The notes under the pieces: generated by a model
What the model saw: the letters and a program-made list of their open reading frames with translations, nothing else
Told to the model about the DNA's origin: nothing
Database searches by the model: none
Shown: positions 7,619-14,641 of the stretch, one piece after another
Layout: each line of letters begins with the position of its first letter
Numbering within the stretch: the first letter of the stretch is position 1
From: Candidatus Gemmiger faecavium
Lineage (GTDB): Bacteria; Bacillota; Clostridia; Oscillospirales; Ruminococcaceae
NCBI GenBank assembly: GCA_019114415.1
Contig: DXFO01000025.1
Coordinates: 1-32,837, forward strand
Length of the DNA: 32,837 bases
Direction of reading: 5' to 3'
Made by a program: the position numbers and the translations under genes

Positions 7619-7634
7619 AAAAATCATGATTTTT
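7619..7634. repeat. Perfect 16-bp palindrome in the divergent intergenic region
   Basis: AAAAATCATGATTTTT is fully self-complementary, with two extra T bases on the right. It lies about 75 bases upstream of the -10 of the minus-strand cysteine-synthase-like gene and 180 bases upstream of the ylxM promoter. Its form suits a dimeric regulator site, but no regulator is known. Confidence 0.4.
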
Positions 7635-7700
7635 TTCAAGGCGTACCGGGGCCGTTATTCCTGCCTGTGAAAAAATCAGAACACAGCATCTGCGTTAAAA

Positions 7701-7749
7701 CCGGGCAGGGGAGGCTGTATGCCCCTATATCTGGGGATGCCCTGCCGGG
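7701..7749. repeat. Imperfect inverted repeat upstream of ylxM
   Basis: CCGGGCAGGG (7701-7710) pairs with CCCTGCCGG (7741-7749) with one bulged base, and CCCC/GGGG pair within. On the minus strand it is followed by TTTT, so it looks like a terminator, yet no minus gene or promoter is seen to its right. With 7425-7904 otherwise holding only the two promoters and the palindrome, its role is unknown. Confidence 0.35.
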
Positions 7750-7810
7750 ACAAGCCGCGAAAATACGGAGAAAAGACAAAAAATAATCGGGGTTTGACAA
7801 GCCAAACTGC

Positions 7811-7839
7811 TTGACACCCGCTCCCGGCTCTGTTATAAT
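7811..7839 (+). promoter_or_regulatory. Consensus sigma-A promoter of ylxM-ffh
   Basis: TTGACA (7811-7816), a spacer of exactly 17 and TATAAT (7834-7839), with TGT before the -10: a perfect consensus promoter with an extended -10. A second TTGACA lies at 7794-7799. Expected start near 7846, about 60 bases before the GTG codon. Confidence 0.9.
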
Positions 7840-7904
7840 CACTAGCTGTAAAGGAACCGACTTTACACAAACGACCGTCCGCTGAACGTACAGGAGGCAC
7901 CACC

Positions 7905-8303
7905 GTGGCACAGGCAATGAAGGATCTGGAATTTTCGATCCTGCTGGACCATTACGGTTCGGTGCTCACCGAGCGTCAGCGCAGCATTCTCACCGAATAC
8001 TATGACGAGGATCTCTCCCTCTCTGAAATTGCCGAAAACTTCGGCATTTCCCGCCAGGGCGTGCGCGATGCCATCAAGCATGGCGAGTCCACCCTGCGGG
8101 AGATGGAGGACAAGCTGGGCAATGCCCGCCGCCATCAGGCGATGCTGGCCGACCTGGAACGTCTGGAGCAGCTGGTCAAGGAGATCCGCTGCTGCAATTC
8201 GGGATTGTACACGCCGGTGCCGCGCATCAAGCAGGACACCGACGAGATGCTGACCATACTGGAACGGCTCGGCACGCAGGAGGAAGCGCCCCATGGCATT
8301 TGA
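7905..8303 (+). CDS. ylxM: SRP-associated HTH protein YlxM
   Basis: A 132-aa protein with a sigma-factor-like helix-turn-helix: LTERQRSILTEYYDEDLSLSEIAE then FGISRQGVRDAIKHGE (about residues 22-60), followed by a helical C-terminal half. The UPF0122/YlxM family is nearly always encoded just upstream of ffh in Firmicutes and is linked to the signal recognition particle. The GTG start at 7905 has AGGAGG 7 bases upstream. The gene overlaps ffh by 11 bases, so translation is coupled. Family length is usually 105-120 aa; the C terminus here is slightly long. Confidence 0.92.
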   Translation: MAQAMKDLEFSILLDHYGSVLTERQRSILTEYYDEDLSLSEIAENFGISRQGVRDAIKHGESTLREMEDKLGNARRHQAMLADLERLEQLVKEIRCCNSGLYTPVPRIKQDTDEMLTILERLGTQEEAPHGI

Positions 8304-9627
8304 ATCATTGACAGAACGCCTGTCCGGCGTATTCAAAAAGCTGCGCGGCAAGGGCCGTCTGAGCGAGGCGGACATCAAGGCCGCCATGCGCGAAGTCCGT
8401 ATGGCCCTGCTGGAAGCCGACGTCAACTACAAGGTGGCCAAGGACTTCTGCAATCAGGTGTCCGAGCGTGCCATGGGCCAGGAAGTCATGGAAAGCCTGA
8501 CTCCCGCCCAGCAGGTCGTCAAGATCGTCAACGAGGAACTGACCCGCCTGATGGGCGGTGACGAACCCACCCGGCTCCACATCAAGAACAAGGGCCAGAC
8601 CGTCCTGATGATGTGCGGCCTGCAGGGCAACGGTAAAACCACCCATGCGGCCAAACTGGGCAAGTATTACCGCAAACTGGGCCGCCGCCCCATGCTGGTG
8701 GCCTGTGACATCTACCGCCCCGCCGCGATCGATCAGCTGCGCATTGTGGGCGAACAGGCGGGCGTACCCGTCTTTGAAATGGGGACCGAGCGCCCCGAAG
8801 TCATCGCCCAGAAGGCGATGGCTTACGCCAGAGACCATGGCAATGACATTGTCATCCTCGATACCGCCGGCCGTCTGCAGATCGATGACGATCTGATGGA
8901 TGAGCTGGTCCGCATCAAGCAGGCCGTGGAAGTGGACGATACCCTGCTGGTCGTCGACGCCATGGCCGGCCAGGAAGCCGTCAACGTGGCCCAGACCTTC
9001 AACGACAAGATCGGCATCGACGGTGTCATCCTGACCAAGACCGACGGCGACACCCGCGGCGGTGCGGCCCTTTCGGTGCTGGCCGTCACGGGCAAGCCCA
9101 TCTACTTCCAGGGCATCGGTGAAAAGCTGGACGACCTTGAGCCTTTCTATCCCTCCCGCATGGCGGGACGCATCCTCGGCATGGGCGACGTGCTCTCCCT
9201 GATCGAGAAAGCCCAGGCAGTGCAGGACGATAAGGTGGCCGAGGAAACCGCCAAGCGGATGATGGCCAACAAGTTTGACCTCAACGATATGCTTGCCCAG
9301 TTTGCCCAGATCAAAAAGATGGGCGGCGCCTCGGCACTGCTCTCCATGCTGCCGGGCGGCAATCAGATCGACCCCGACACCCTGGACGAGAAAGCCCTGC
9401 CCCACATCGAGGCCATCATCTACTCCATGACCCCGGAGGAACGGGCCAAGCCTTCCATCATCAATCCCAAGCGCAAGCGCCGCATCGCGGCGGGCAGCGG
9501 CCAGACCGTTGAGGCAGTCAACAAACTGCTGCGCCAGTATGAGATGATGCAGAAGCTGATGAAACAGGCCAAGCGCAACCCCAAAGGTTTCATGCGCCGC
9601 CTGGGCGGACTGCGCGGCATGCGCTGA
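8293..9627 (+). CDS. ffh: Signal recognition particle GTPase Ffh
   Basis: The 444-aa protein component of the SRP, which binds 4.5S/6S RNA and signal peptides at the ribosome and docks with FtsY. N domain (1-85), G domain with GLQGNGKTTHAAKL (P-loop), DTAGRLQIDDDLMDEL, TKTDGDTRGGAAL, and a Met-rich M domain from about 300, ending RNPKGFMRRLGGLRGMR. The P-loop has His where most homologues have a third Thr, a small deviation. ATG at 8293 has AGGAGG upstream inside the end of ylxM. After it comes the rpsP leader; no terminator with a T run intervenes, so read-through into rpsP is likely. Confidence 0.97.
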   Translation: MAFESLTERLSGVFKKLRGKGRLSEADIKAAMREVRMALLEADVNYKVAKDFCNQVSERAMGQEVMESLTPAQQVVKIVNEELTRLMGGDEPTRLHIKNKGQTVLMMCGLQGNGKTTHAAKLGKYYRKLGRRPMLVACDIYRPAAIDQLRIVGEQAGVPVFEMGTERPEVIAQKAMAYARDHGNDIVILDTAGRLQIDDDLMDELVRIKQAVEVDDTLLVVDAMAGQEAVNVAQTFNDKIGIDGVILTKTDGDTRGGAALSVLAVTGKPIYFQGIGEKLDDLEPFYPSRMAGRILGMGDVLSLIEKAQAVQDDKVAEETAKRMMANKFDLNDMLAQFAQIKKMGGASALLSMLPGGNQIDPDTLDEKALPHIEAIIYSMTPEERAKPSIINPKRKRRIAAGSGQTVEAVNKLLRQYEMMQKLMKQAKRNPKGFMRRLGGLRGMR

Positions 9628-9660
9628 GCCCAAAGACAATCAAGGTATCTCCCTTACGGC

Positions 9661-9712
9661 TTTACGGCCCAAGGGTGATGATAGAAACCGGCACCCCAAA
9701 AAGGGCCGTAAA
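9661..9712 (+). promoter_or_regulatory. Structured leader before rpsP
   Basis: TTTACGGCCC (9661-9670) and GGGCCGTAAA (9703-9712) form a perfect 10-bp stem; inside, GGGTG (9673-9677) can pair with CACCC (9692-9696). There is no T run after the stem, so it is unlikely to be a terminator. It ends 9 bases before the ribosome binding site of rpsP. An autoregulatory ribosomal-protein leader or an RNA processing site is possible; neither is shown. Confidence 0.5.
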
Positions 9713-9735
9713 CAGAAATTTGGAGGAAAAGTAAC

Positions 9736-9975
9736 ATGGTTAAGATTCGTCTGCGCCGCATGGGCGCCAAGAAAGCTCCCTTCTATCGCGTTGTTGTCGC
9801 CGACAGCCGCTACGCTCGTGACGGCCGCTTCATCGAGGAGATCGGCTACTACGATCCCACCAAGGAGCCCTCTGTTGTCAGCATCGACGCCGAGAAGGCG
9901 AAGCAGTGGCTGGCCAACGGCGCTCAGCCCACCGACACCGTCCGCGTTCTGCTGAAGAAGTCCGCGATCCTGTAA
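9736..9975 (+). CDS. rpsP: 30S ribosomal protein S16
   Basis: A 79-aa protein starting [18 protein letters not shown], the classic S16 N terminus, followed by [22 protein letters not shown] and the [20 protein letters not shown] helix and strand. S16 binds 16S rRNA in the 5' and central domains and is needed for 30S assembly. GGAGG lies 9 bases upstream. Its place before khpA, rimM and trmD is the standard bacterial order. Codon choice (CGC, CGT, GTT, GCT) is the strongly expressed type. Confidence 0.97.
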   Translation: MVKIRLRRMGAKKAPFYRVVVADSRYARDGRFIEEIGYYDPTKEPSVVSIDAEKAKQWLANGAQPTDTVRVLLKKSAIL

Positions 9976-9993
9976 CAAGAACGGAGGCGCACC

Positions 9994-10227
9994 ATGCAGG
10001 AGCTGCTGATTGCAGTCGCACGCGGCCTTGTTGAGGACAAGGACGCTGTGCAGGTCACGGTCGACCCTGTGCGCGAGGATGGTACCGTCGTCTATCACCT
10101 CACCGTGGCCGAGGATGATATGGGCCGCGTGATCGGCAAACAGGGCCGTATCGCAAAGGCGATCCGCGTCGTGATGCGGGCCGCCGCCGTCCGCCAGGGC
10201 GAAAAAGTCGTGGTGGAGATCGGCTGA
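9994..10227 (+). CDS. khpA: KH-domain RNA-binding protein KhpA (YlqC)
   Basis: A 77-aa single type-II KH domain. The GRVIGKQGRIAKAIRVVMRAAA loop and helix is the RNA-binding GxxG region, here GKQG. KhpA forms a dimer with KhpB/Jag in Gram-positive bacteria and affects cell length and mRNA levels. It follows rpsP by 18 bases with its own GGAGG, and it is followed by an intrinsic terminator, so it marks the end of the main rpsP transcript. Confidence 0.93.
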   Translation: MQELLIAVARGLVEDKDAVQVTVDPVREDGTVVYHLTVAEDDMGRVIGKQGRIAKAIRVVMRAAAVRQGEKVVVEIG

Positions 10228-10240
10228 TCCCAGACGTACT

Positions 10241-10272
10241 GGCACCTTGCCGCTGTGCGAGGTGCCTTTTTT
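10241..10272 (+). terminator. Intrinsic terminator between khpA and rimM
   Basis: GGCACCT (10241-10247) pairs with AGGTGCC (10260-10266), with GC pairing possible in the loop, followed directly by six T. It lies in the middle of the normally continuous rpsP-khpA-rimM-trmD unit and should reduce transcription into rimM. Confidence 0.85.
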
Positions 10273-10308
10273 GTATGCTTTTCCCAAACGATTCAAAAGG
10301 AGACCGCT

Positions 10309-10839
10309 ATGCAAGAATATCTGCCCGCCTGCAAGATCGTCACCACCCACGGCGTCCGCGGCGAGATGAAAGCCCTGCCCCTGTGCGACGGGGCAAAGTT
10401 CCTGTCCGGGTTCAAGACGCTCTTCACCGGGGCCGACGGCTCAGGGGAGCGCCGGCTTCTGGGCGTTCGCGGGCAGGGGAACATGCTGCTGGTCCGGCTG
10501 GAGGGCGTCAGCGACATGGACGCCGCCCGCGCCATGGTGGGGCGGACCCTCTACCTGCGCAAAAGCGACGCCAAACTGCCCAAAGGCCGCTATTTCATTG
10601 ATGACCTCATGGACTGCGAGGTGCGGGACGCCGCCACCGGCCAGGTGTATGGCAAGGTGACGGATGTCAGCCATCCTGCCGCCCAGGATGTCTATACGGT
10701 CACCGACCCCGACGGCGGGGAACACATGATCCCGGTGGTGCCGGAGTTCGTCAAAACCATCGACGTGGAAGCCCGCTGTGTGCTGGTCACGCCGATTCCC
10801 GGGATGTTCGACACGCCGGTCAACGGGGACGAGGAATGA
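10309..10839 (+). CDS. rimM: Ribosome maturation factor RimM
   Basis: A 176-aa protein that binds S19 and helps mature the 3' domain of the 30S subunit. N-terminal beta barrel starts LPACKIVTTHGVRGEMKALP and the C-terminal PRC barrel includes GRYFIDDLMDCEVRD and the conserved PVVPEFVKTIDVEAR motif. ATG at 10309 follows AAGGAG by 7 bases; a longer frame from 10255 would start inside the terminator and is rejected. The gene is 3 bases from trmD, so the two are translated together. No separate promoter is obvious after the terminator, so expression may depend on read-through. Confidence 0.95.
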   Translation: MQEYLPACKIVTTHGVRGEMKALPLCDGAKFLSGFKTLFTGADGSGERRLLGVRGQGNMLLVRLEGVSDMDAARAMVGRTLYLRKSDAKLPKGRYFIDDLMDCEVRDAATGQVYGKVTDVSHPAAQDVYTVTDPDGGEHMIPVVPEFVKTIDVEARCVLVTPIPGMFDTPVNGDEE

Positions 10840-10842
10840 ACC

Positions 10843-12090
10843 ATGCGCATTGATATTGTTACGCTTTTCCCGGAGCTGTGCGACAGCTTCCTCCACGCCA
10901 GCATCCTGGGCCGCGCCGCGGACAAGGGCCTGTTTGAGGCGCACTGTCACCAGATCCGGGACTACACCAAAAACAAGCAGAAACAGACCGACGACTACCC
11001 CTACGGCGGCGGCTGCGGCATGGTGCTGTATGCCCAGCCCATTGCCGACTGTATCCGCGCAGTGCAGGCCCAGTGCGCGGAACAGGGCAGACCCCGCCCC
11101 CACGTGGCCTTTCTCACGGCAGCGGGGGCGCCATACAATGAACAGACGGCCCGCCGCCTGGCCACCTACGACAGCCTGATTTTGGTCTGCGGCCATTACG
11201 AGGGAATCGACGAGCGCGTCATCGAGGCCTTTGGCGATGAGGAGATCTCCATCGGCGACTATGTCCTCACCGGCGGCGAGCTGGCCAGCCTGGTGGTGGC
11301 AGACAGCGTGCTGCGCCTGCAGCCCGGCGTGCTGGCCGAGGAAAAAGGCTACCAGGAGGAAAGCTACTGGGACGGCCTCATCGAGTACCCCCAGTACACC
11401 CGCCCCGAAGTGTGGGAAGGCCGCGCGGTGCCGCCGGTGCTCCTCACCGGCGACCACGACAAGATCGACGCCTGGCGGGGCAAGCAGAGCCGCGCCCGCA
11501 CCCGGGCCCGCCGCCCCGATCTCTATGACCGCTGGTGCCGCACCCACCCTCTGACTCCCGGCAGCTGGAAGCGCAACGAACGCGCGGCCCTTGTCCGCTC
11601 CGAGGAACAGCTGGAAGCCGCCGCCCGCGTTTACAGCGAAAGCTGGCAGCAGTCCCATGAGGAGATCTGCACCCCGGACTTTGTGGCGGAGCACACCCCG
11701 CTGGCCATGCGTCAGCGCCTGGATGCCGACCGCGCCGCGGGCTGGGCTTTTTACCTGCACAGCACGGCGGGCAGACCGGACGGCATTGTGGGCGTCTGCC
11801 ACAAGACCGGGGAGATCGGCCGGCTGTATGTGCTGCCCGCCGCCCAGGGCAGGGGCATCGGTGCCAAATTGCTGGAATTTGCCCGCAAAAAACTGCCGGA
11901 ACATGCCCACCCCTTTGTGACGGTGCTGGCATCCAACCGCGCCGCCATTGCCCTCTACCTGCGCATGAGCTACCGGGAAGAGAGCGGCTTTACAAACTTT
12001 TTACAGCAGACTGACCAAAAGTTTTCGGATAGAGTGCCGGAAGTGAAACTTGTTTATGCATCGCCCAAAATTGACAAAACGGGCGTTTGA
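10843..12090 (+). CDS. trmD: tRNA (m1G37) methyltransferase TrmD fused to a GNAT acetyltransferase
   Basis: A 415-aa protein, against about 240 aa for ordinary TrmD. Residues 1-235 are complete TrmD: MRIDIVTLFPE, the knot motifs LVCGHYEGIDERVIE (115-129) and SIGDYVLTGGELA (136-148), and the C-terminal TRARRPDLYDRW. TrmD methylates N1 of G37 in tRNAs reading CNN codons and prevents frameshifting. Residues 250-415 form a GNAT domain: GEIGRLYVLPAAQGRGIGAKLLEFA (323-347, split here: acetyl-CoA loop QGRGIG at 335-340) and ASNRAAIALY (363-372). The join is one uninterrupted frame with no stop or ribosome binding site between the halves. The acetyl acceptor is unknown. No rplS follows. Past the stop is a weak hairpin with six T (12083-12103). 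Confidence 0.93.
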   Translation: MRIDIVTLFPELCDSFLHASILGRAADKGLFEAHCHQIRDYTKNKQKQTDDYPYGGGCGMVLYAQPIADCIRAVQAQCAEQGRPRPHVAFLTAAGAPYNEQTARRLATYDSLILVCGHYEGIDERVIEAFGDEEISIGDYVLTGGELASLVVADSVLRLQPGVLAEEKGYQEESYWDGLIEYPQYTRPEVWEGRAVPPVLLTGDHDKIDAWRGKQSRARTRARRPDLYDRWCRTHPLTPGSWKRNERAALVRSEEQLEAAARVYSESWQQSHEEICTPDFVAEHTPLAMRQRLDADRAAGWAFYLHSTAGRPDGIVGVCHKTGEIGRLYVLPAAQGRGIGAKLLEFARKKLPEHAHPFVTVLASNRAAIALYLRMSYREESGFTNFLQQTDQKFSDRVPEVKLVYASPKIDKTGV

Positions 12091-12171
12091 ACGCAAGTTT
12101 TTTCGGTATACCTGAACAATATTGTTGAAAATAAACTGGCAAATCTGCACAAAGAACGCTCTGTGGCTTTG

Positions 12172-12191
12172 GCAGGATTGCGGAATCCTGC
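12172..12191. repeat. 8-bp inverted repeat upstream of the ptsH promoter
   Basis: GCAGGATT-gcgg-AATCCTGC is a perfect inverted repeat just before the TTGACA at 12197. It lacks a T run of terminator quality. The position just upstream of the promoter elements would suit an activator or repressor site; it does not fit the catabolite-response-element consensus. Confidence 0.4.
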
Positions 12192-12196
12192 TAAAT

Positions 12197-12244
12197 TTGA
12201 CAAAATCTACTGTACAAAAGGCATAAAATGGGTTAAAATATAAT
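12197..12244 (+). promoter_or_regulatory. Promoter region of ptsH
   Basis: An AT-rich block in a GC-rich genome. It contains TTGACA (12197-12202) without a well-spaced -10, TGTACA (12211-12216) 17 bases before TAAAAT (12234-12239), and TATAAT (12239-12244). Which pair is used cannot be settled. The leader that follows (about 12250-12337) can fold GGCGG/CCGCC and GCCC/GGGC hairpins. Confidence 0.45.
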
Positions 12245-12337
12245 CAATTCAGGGCGGGGAACCAGTGCAATACCGCCTGAGGGAGCCCGCGGTGAATGCT
12301 TGGGCATATTATTTTTTCGAAATAGGAGAGAATAACT

Positions 12338-12601
12338 ATGTATGTGAAAGAAGTTACCGTTGAGAATCAGGTTGGTTTGCACGCCCGTCCGGCTACCTTC
12401 TTCATCCAGAAGGCGAACGAGTACAAATCTTCCATCTGGGTCGAGAAAGAAGAGCGTCGTGTCAACGCTAAGAGCCTGCTGGGCGTTCTGAGCCTGGGCA
12501 TCGTCGGCGGCACCACTATCCGCATCATCGCGGACGGCACCGATGAGCAGGCGGCGGTCGACGGCCTGGTCAAGCTGGTTGATTCCGGCTTCTCCGAGTA
12601 A
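12338..12601 (+). CDS. ptsH: Phosphocarrier protein HPr
   Basis: An 87-aa HPr. His15 in GLHARPA is the residue phosphorylated by enzyme I and passed to sugar-specific EIIA; Ser46 in AKSLLGVLSLGI is the regulatory site of HPr kinase in Firmicutes. It can therefore act in both sugar transport and catabolite control through CcpA. It starts 8 bases after AGGAG. It is a single-gene unit with its own promoter region, long leader and strong terminator; ptsI is not adjacent. Codon use is of the highly expressed type. The upstream frame also contains no other gene for 247 bases. Confidence 0.95.
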   Translation: MYVKEVTVENQVGLHARPATFFIQKANEYKSSIWVEKEERRVNAKSLLGVLSLGIVGGTTIRIIADGTDEQAAVDGLVKLVDSGFSE

Positions 12602-12633
12602 TCGCAGCATCATATTTTCTCTTGAACCTTTTG

Positions 12634-12663
12634 CGGCGGGTGGGTTTCCACTCGCCGTTTTTT
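12634..12663 (+). terminator. Terminator of ptsH
   Basis: CGGCGGGTGG (12634-12643) pairs over 10 bp, one G-U wobble, with CCACTCGCCG (12648-12657), 4-base loop, then six T. It starts 33 bases past the HPr stop. Confidence 0.9.
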
Positions 12664-12700
12664 GGGTGTATCCCATCCGGCGGGAAGGAGCGCCGTTTCC

Positions 12701-14545
12701 ATGACCAAAGCTGAACTCTACCGCAAGGCGTGTATGCTGCCGCTTTTGCCCGGTGTCTATATCATCCGGGACAAGTCGGACACCATCATCTATATCGGCA
12801 AGGCCAAGCGTCTCAAGACCCGCGTCTCTCAGTATTTCCGGGAGGGCGTCCCCCACGACGCCAAGGTCACCCAGATGATCGCCCATGCCTTCAACTTCGA
12901 CGTCATTGTCTGCCAGTCGGAGTTTGAGGCCCTTGTCCTGGAAGCCAGCCAGATCAAGGCCCATACCCCCAAATACAACATCCTGCTCAAGGACGACAAG
13001 GGGTACAGCTATGTCAAGGTGACGAAAGGGGAGTGGCCCCGCCTTTCCGCCGTGCTTCAGAAAGAGGAGGATGACGCCGAATATATCGGTCCCTTCACCT
13101 CGGCCTTTGCGGTGCGGGAGATCGTGGAGACCGCCCAGGACTGCTTTTTGCTGCCCCGCTGCAACAAGGAGTTCCCCCGGGACATCGGCAAGGGACGCCC
13201 CTGCCTCAACGCCCATATCGGCAAATGTATGGCGGTGTGCAGCGGCAAGATCAGCTGCCAGGCCTATAACGAGGCCGTCCAGAACGCCATCCGCATGATC
13301 CGCTACGGCAAGCGGGACATCGTCAAGCAGCTGCGGGACAAGATGGAAGCTGCCGCCGAACGCCTGGACTTTGAGTCCGCGGCGCTGCTGCGGGACCAGA
13401 TCGCCGCCATTGAGCGGGTGTCCGCAGGGCAGAAGGTGGTCATGGACAACGACGCCGAGATGGACGTGCTGGCCTTTGCAGGCACCACCCACGCGGTCTG
13501 TGCGGCCATTCTGCGTTACCGGGACGGCCGCCTGATCGACAAGCGGGAATTCTTGTTCCATGATACCTCCGACATCGCGGCCCTGCGGGAGGAGTTCCTG
13601 CCCCAGTATTACCTGGACGGGGAGAACGTCCCCAAGACCATTGCGGTGGATGCCCTGCCGGAGGACCACGAAGCCCTGACCGAGGCCTTGTCCGAGGTCC
13701 GGGGCAGTGCGGTCAATCTGTATGTCCCCCAGCGGGGCGACGTGGCCAAACTGGTCACCATGGCCTACACCAACGCCGTGGAACGCCTGGCCCGGGAGAG
13801 CGGCCGCTATACCCGGGAGGAAAAACTGCTGGAGGAAGCCGCCCAGATGCTGGGCCTCAAGACGCCGCCCCGGGTCATTGAAAGCTACGATATTTCCAAC
13901 TGGGGCGACGGCTCCAGCGTCTGCGGCATGATCGTGTTCCGGGACGGCAAACCCCTGCGGGCGGGTTACCGGCGCTTCCGCATGAAAACGGTGGCCGGCA
14001 CCGATGACTACGCCTCCATGGCGGAGGCTCTCTCCCGCCGCGCCGGGGAATATGAGGCTGCCAAGCGCGGGGAAAAGCCCGACACTCCCACAAACCAGTT
14101 CTCGGTTTTGCCCGACCTGATCTTGTTGGACGGCGGCAGGGGACAGGTCTCGGCGGTGCGTGCGGCCCTGAAAGGCACGCAGCTGGCCGGTGTGCCGCTC
14201 TTCGGCATGGTCAAGGACGACCATCACCGCACCCGTGCCATTGTGGACGACACCGGCTCCGAGATCGCCATCAACCGCAACCGGGGTATCTTTACCTTTG
14301 TGACCTCCATCCAGGATGAGGTCCACCGCTATGCCAACGATTACCGCAAACGCCTGATGAACAAGCGTTCCTACGCGGCTACCCTCACCGCCCTGCCCGG
14401 CGTGGGGGAAAAGACCTCGGCTGCGCTGCTCAAGCATTTCAAGACGGTGGCCAACGTGCGCGGGGCGTCCATTTCCGACCTGGAACAGGTGCCCGGCATC
14501 AGCCACAAAAAGGCGGAACAGATCTATAACGGCCTGCACGGCTGA
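12701..14545 (+). CDS. uvrC: Excinuclease ABC subunit C
   Basis: A 614-aa nuclease of nucleotide excision repair that makes both cuts around a lesion after UvrAB loading. N-terminal GIY-YIG domain (LPGVYIIRDKSDTIIYIGKAK), a Cys-rich zone, a UVR motif (LDFESAALLRDQIAAIERV), an RNase-H-like 5'-nuclease domain with ESYDISNWGDGSSV and LILLDGGRGQ, and two C-terminal HhH motifs (ALPGVGEKTSAALLKHF, QVPGISHKKAEQIYNGL). ATG at 12701 has AAGGAG 10 bases upstream; an in-frame TTG at 12662 overlaps the ptsH terminator and is rejected. All expected domains are present. No terminator is visible after it; rsmD has its own promoter. Confidence 0.97.
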   Translation: MTKAELYRKACMLPLLPGVYIIRDKSDTIIYIGKAKRLKTRVSQYFREGVPHDAKVTQMIAHAFNFDVIVCQSEFEALVLEASQIKAHTPKYNILLKDDKGYSYVKVTKGEWPRLSAVLQKEEDDAEYIGPFTSAFAVREIVETAQDCFLLPRCNKEFPRDIGKGRPCLNAHIGKCMAVCSGKISCQAYNEAVQNAIRMIRYGKRDIVKQLRDKMEAAAERLDFESAALLRDQIAAIERVSAGQKVVMDNDAEMDVLAFAGTTHAVCAAILRYRDGRLIDKREFLFHDTSDIAALREEFLPQYYLDGENVPKTIAVDALPEDHEALTEALSEVRGSAVNLYVPQRGDVAKLVTMAYTNAVERLARESGRYTREEKLLEEAAQMLGLKTPPRVIESYDISNWGDGSSVCGMIVFRDGKPLRAGYRRFRMKTVAGTDDYASMAEALSRRAGEYEAAKRGEKPDTPTNQFSVLPDLILLDGGRGQVSAVRAALKGTQLAGVPLFGMVKDDHHRTRAIVDDTGSEIAINRNRGIFTFVTSIQDEVHRYANDYRKRLMNKRSYAATLTALPGVGEKTSAALLKHFKTVANVRGASISDLEQVPGISHKKAEQIYNGLHG

Positions 14546-14567
14546 GCCTGTCTGGCGGGAACAACTA

Positions 14568-14596
14568 TTGACAAGGCAGGCAAAAACACGCATAAT
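14568..14596 (+). promoter_or_regulatory. Promoter of rsmD
   Basis: TTGACA (14568-14573), a 17-base spacer and CATAAT (14591-14596). The -35 is perfect and the -10 differs at one base. No TGn precedes the -10, unlike most promoters in this window. Expected start about 14603. Confidence 0.75.
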
Positions 14597-14641
14597 GATA
14601 GCACTGAAAAAGTACGCAGAAAGGGAAAGGAGGCGCGCAGT

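Noticed and set aside
12083..12103. Hairpin plus six T after trmD
   Set aside because: The stem is only 4 bp with a 4-base loop; too weak to list as a terminator, although some termination may occur.
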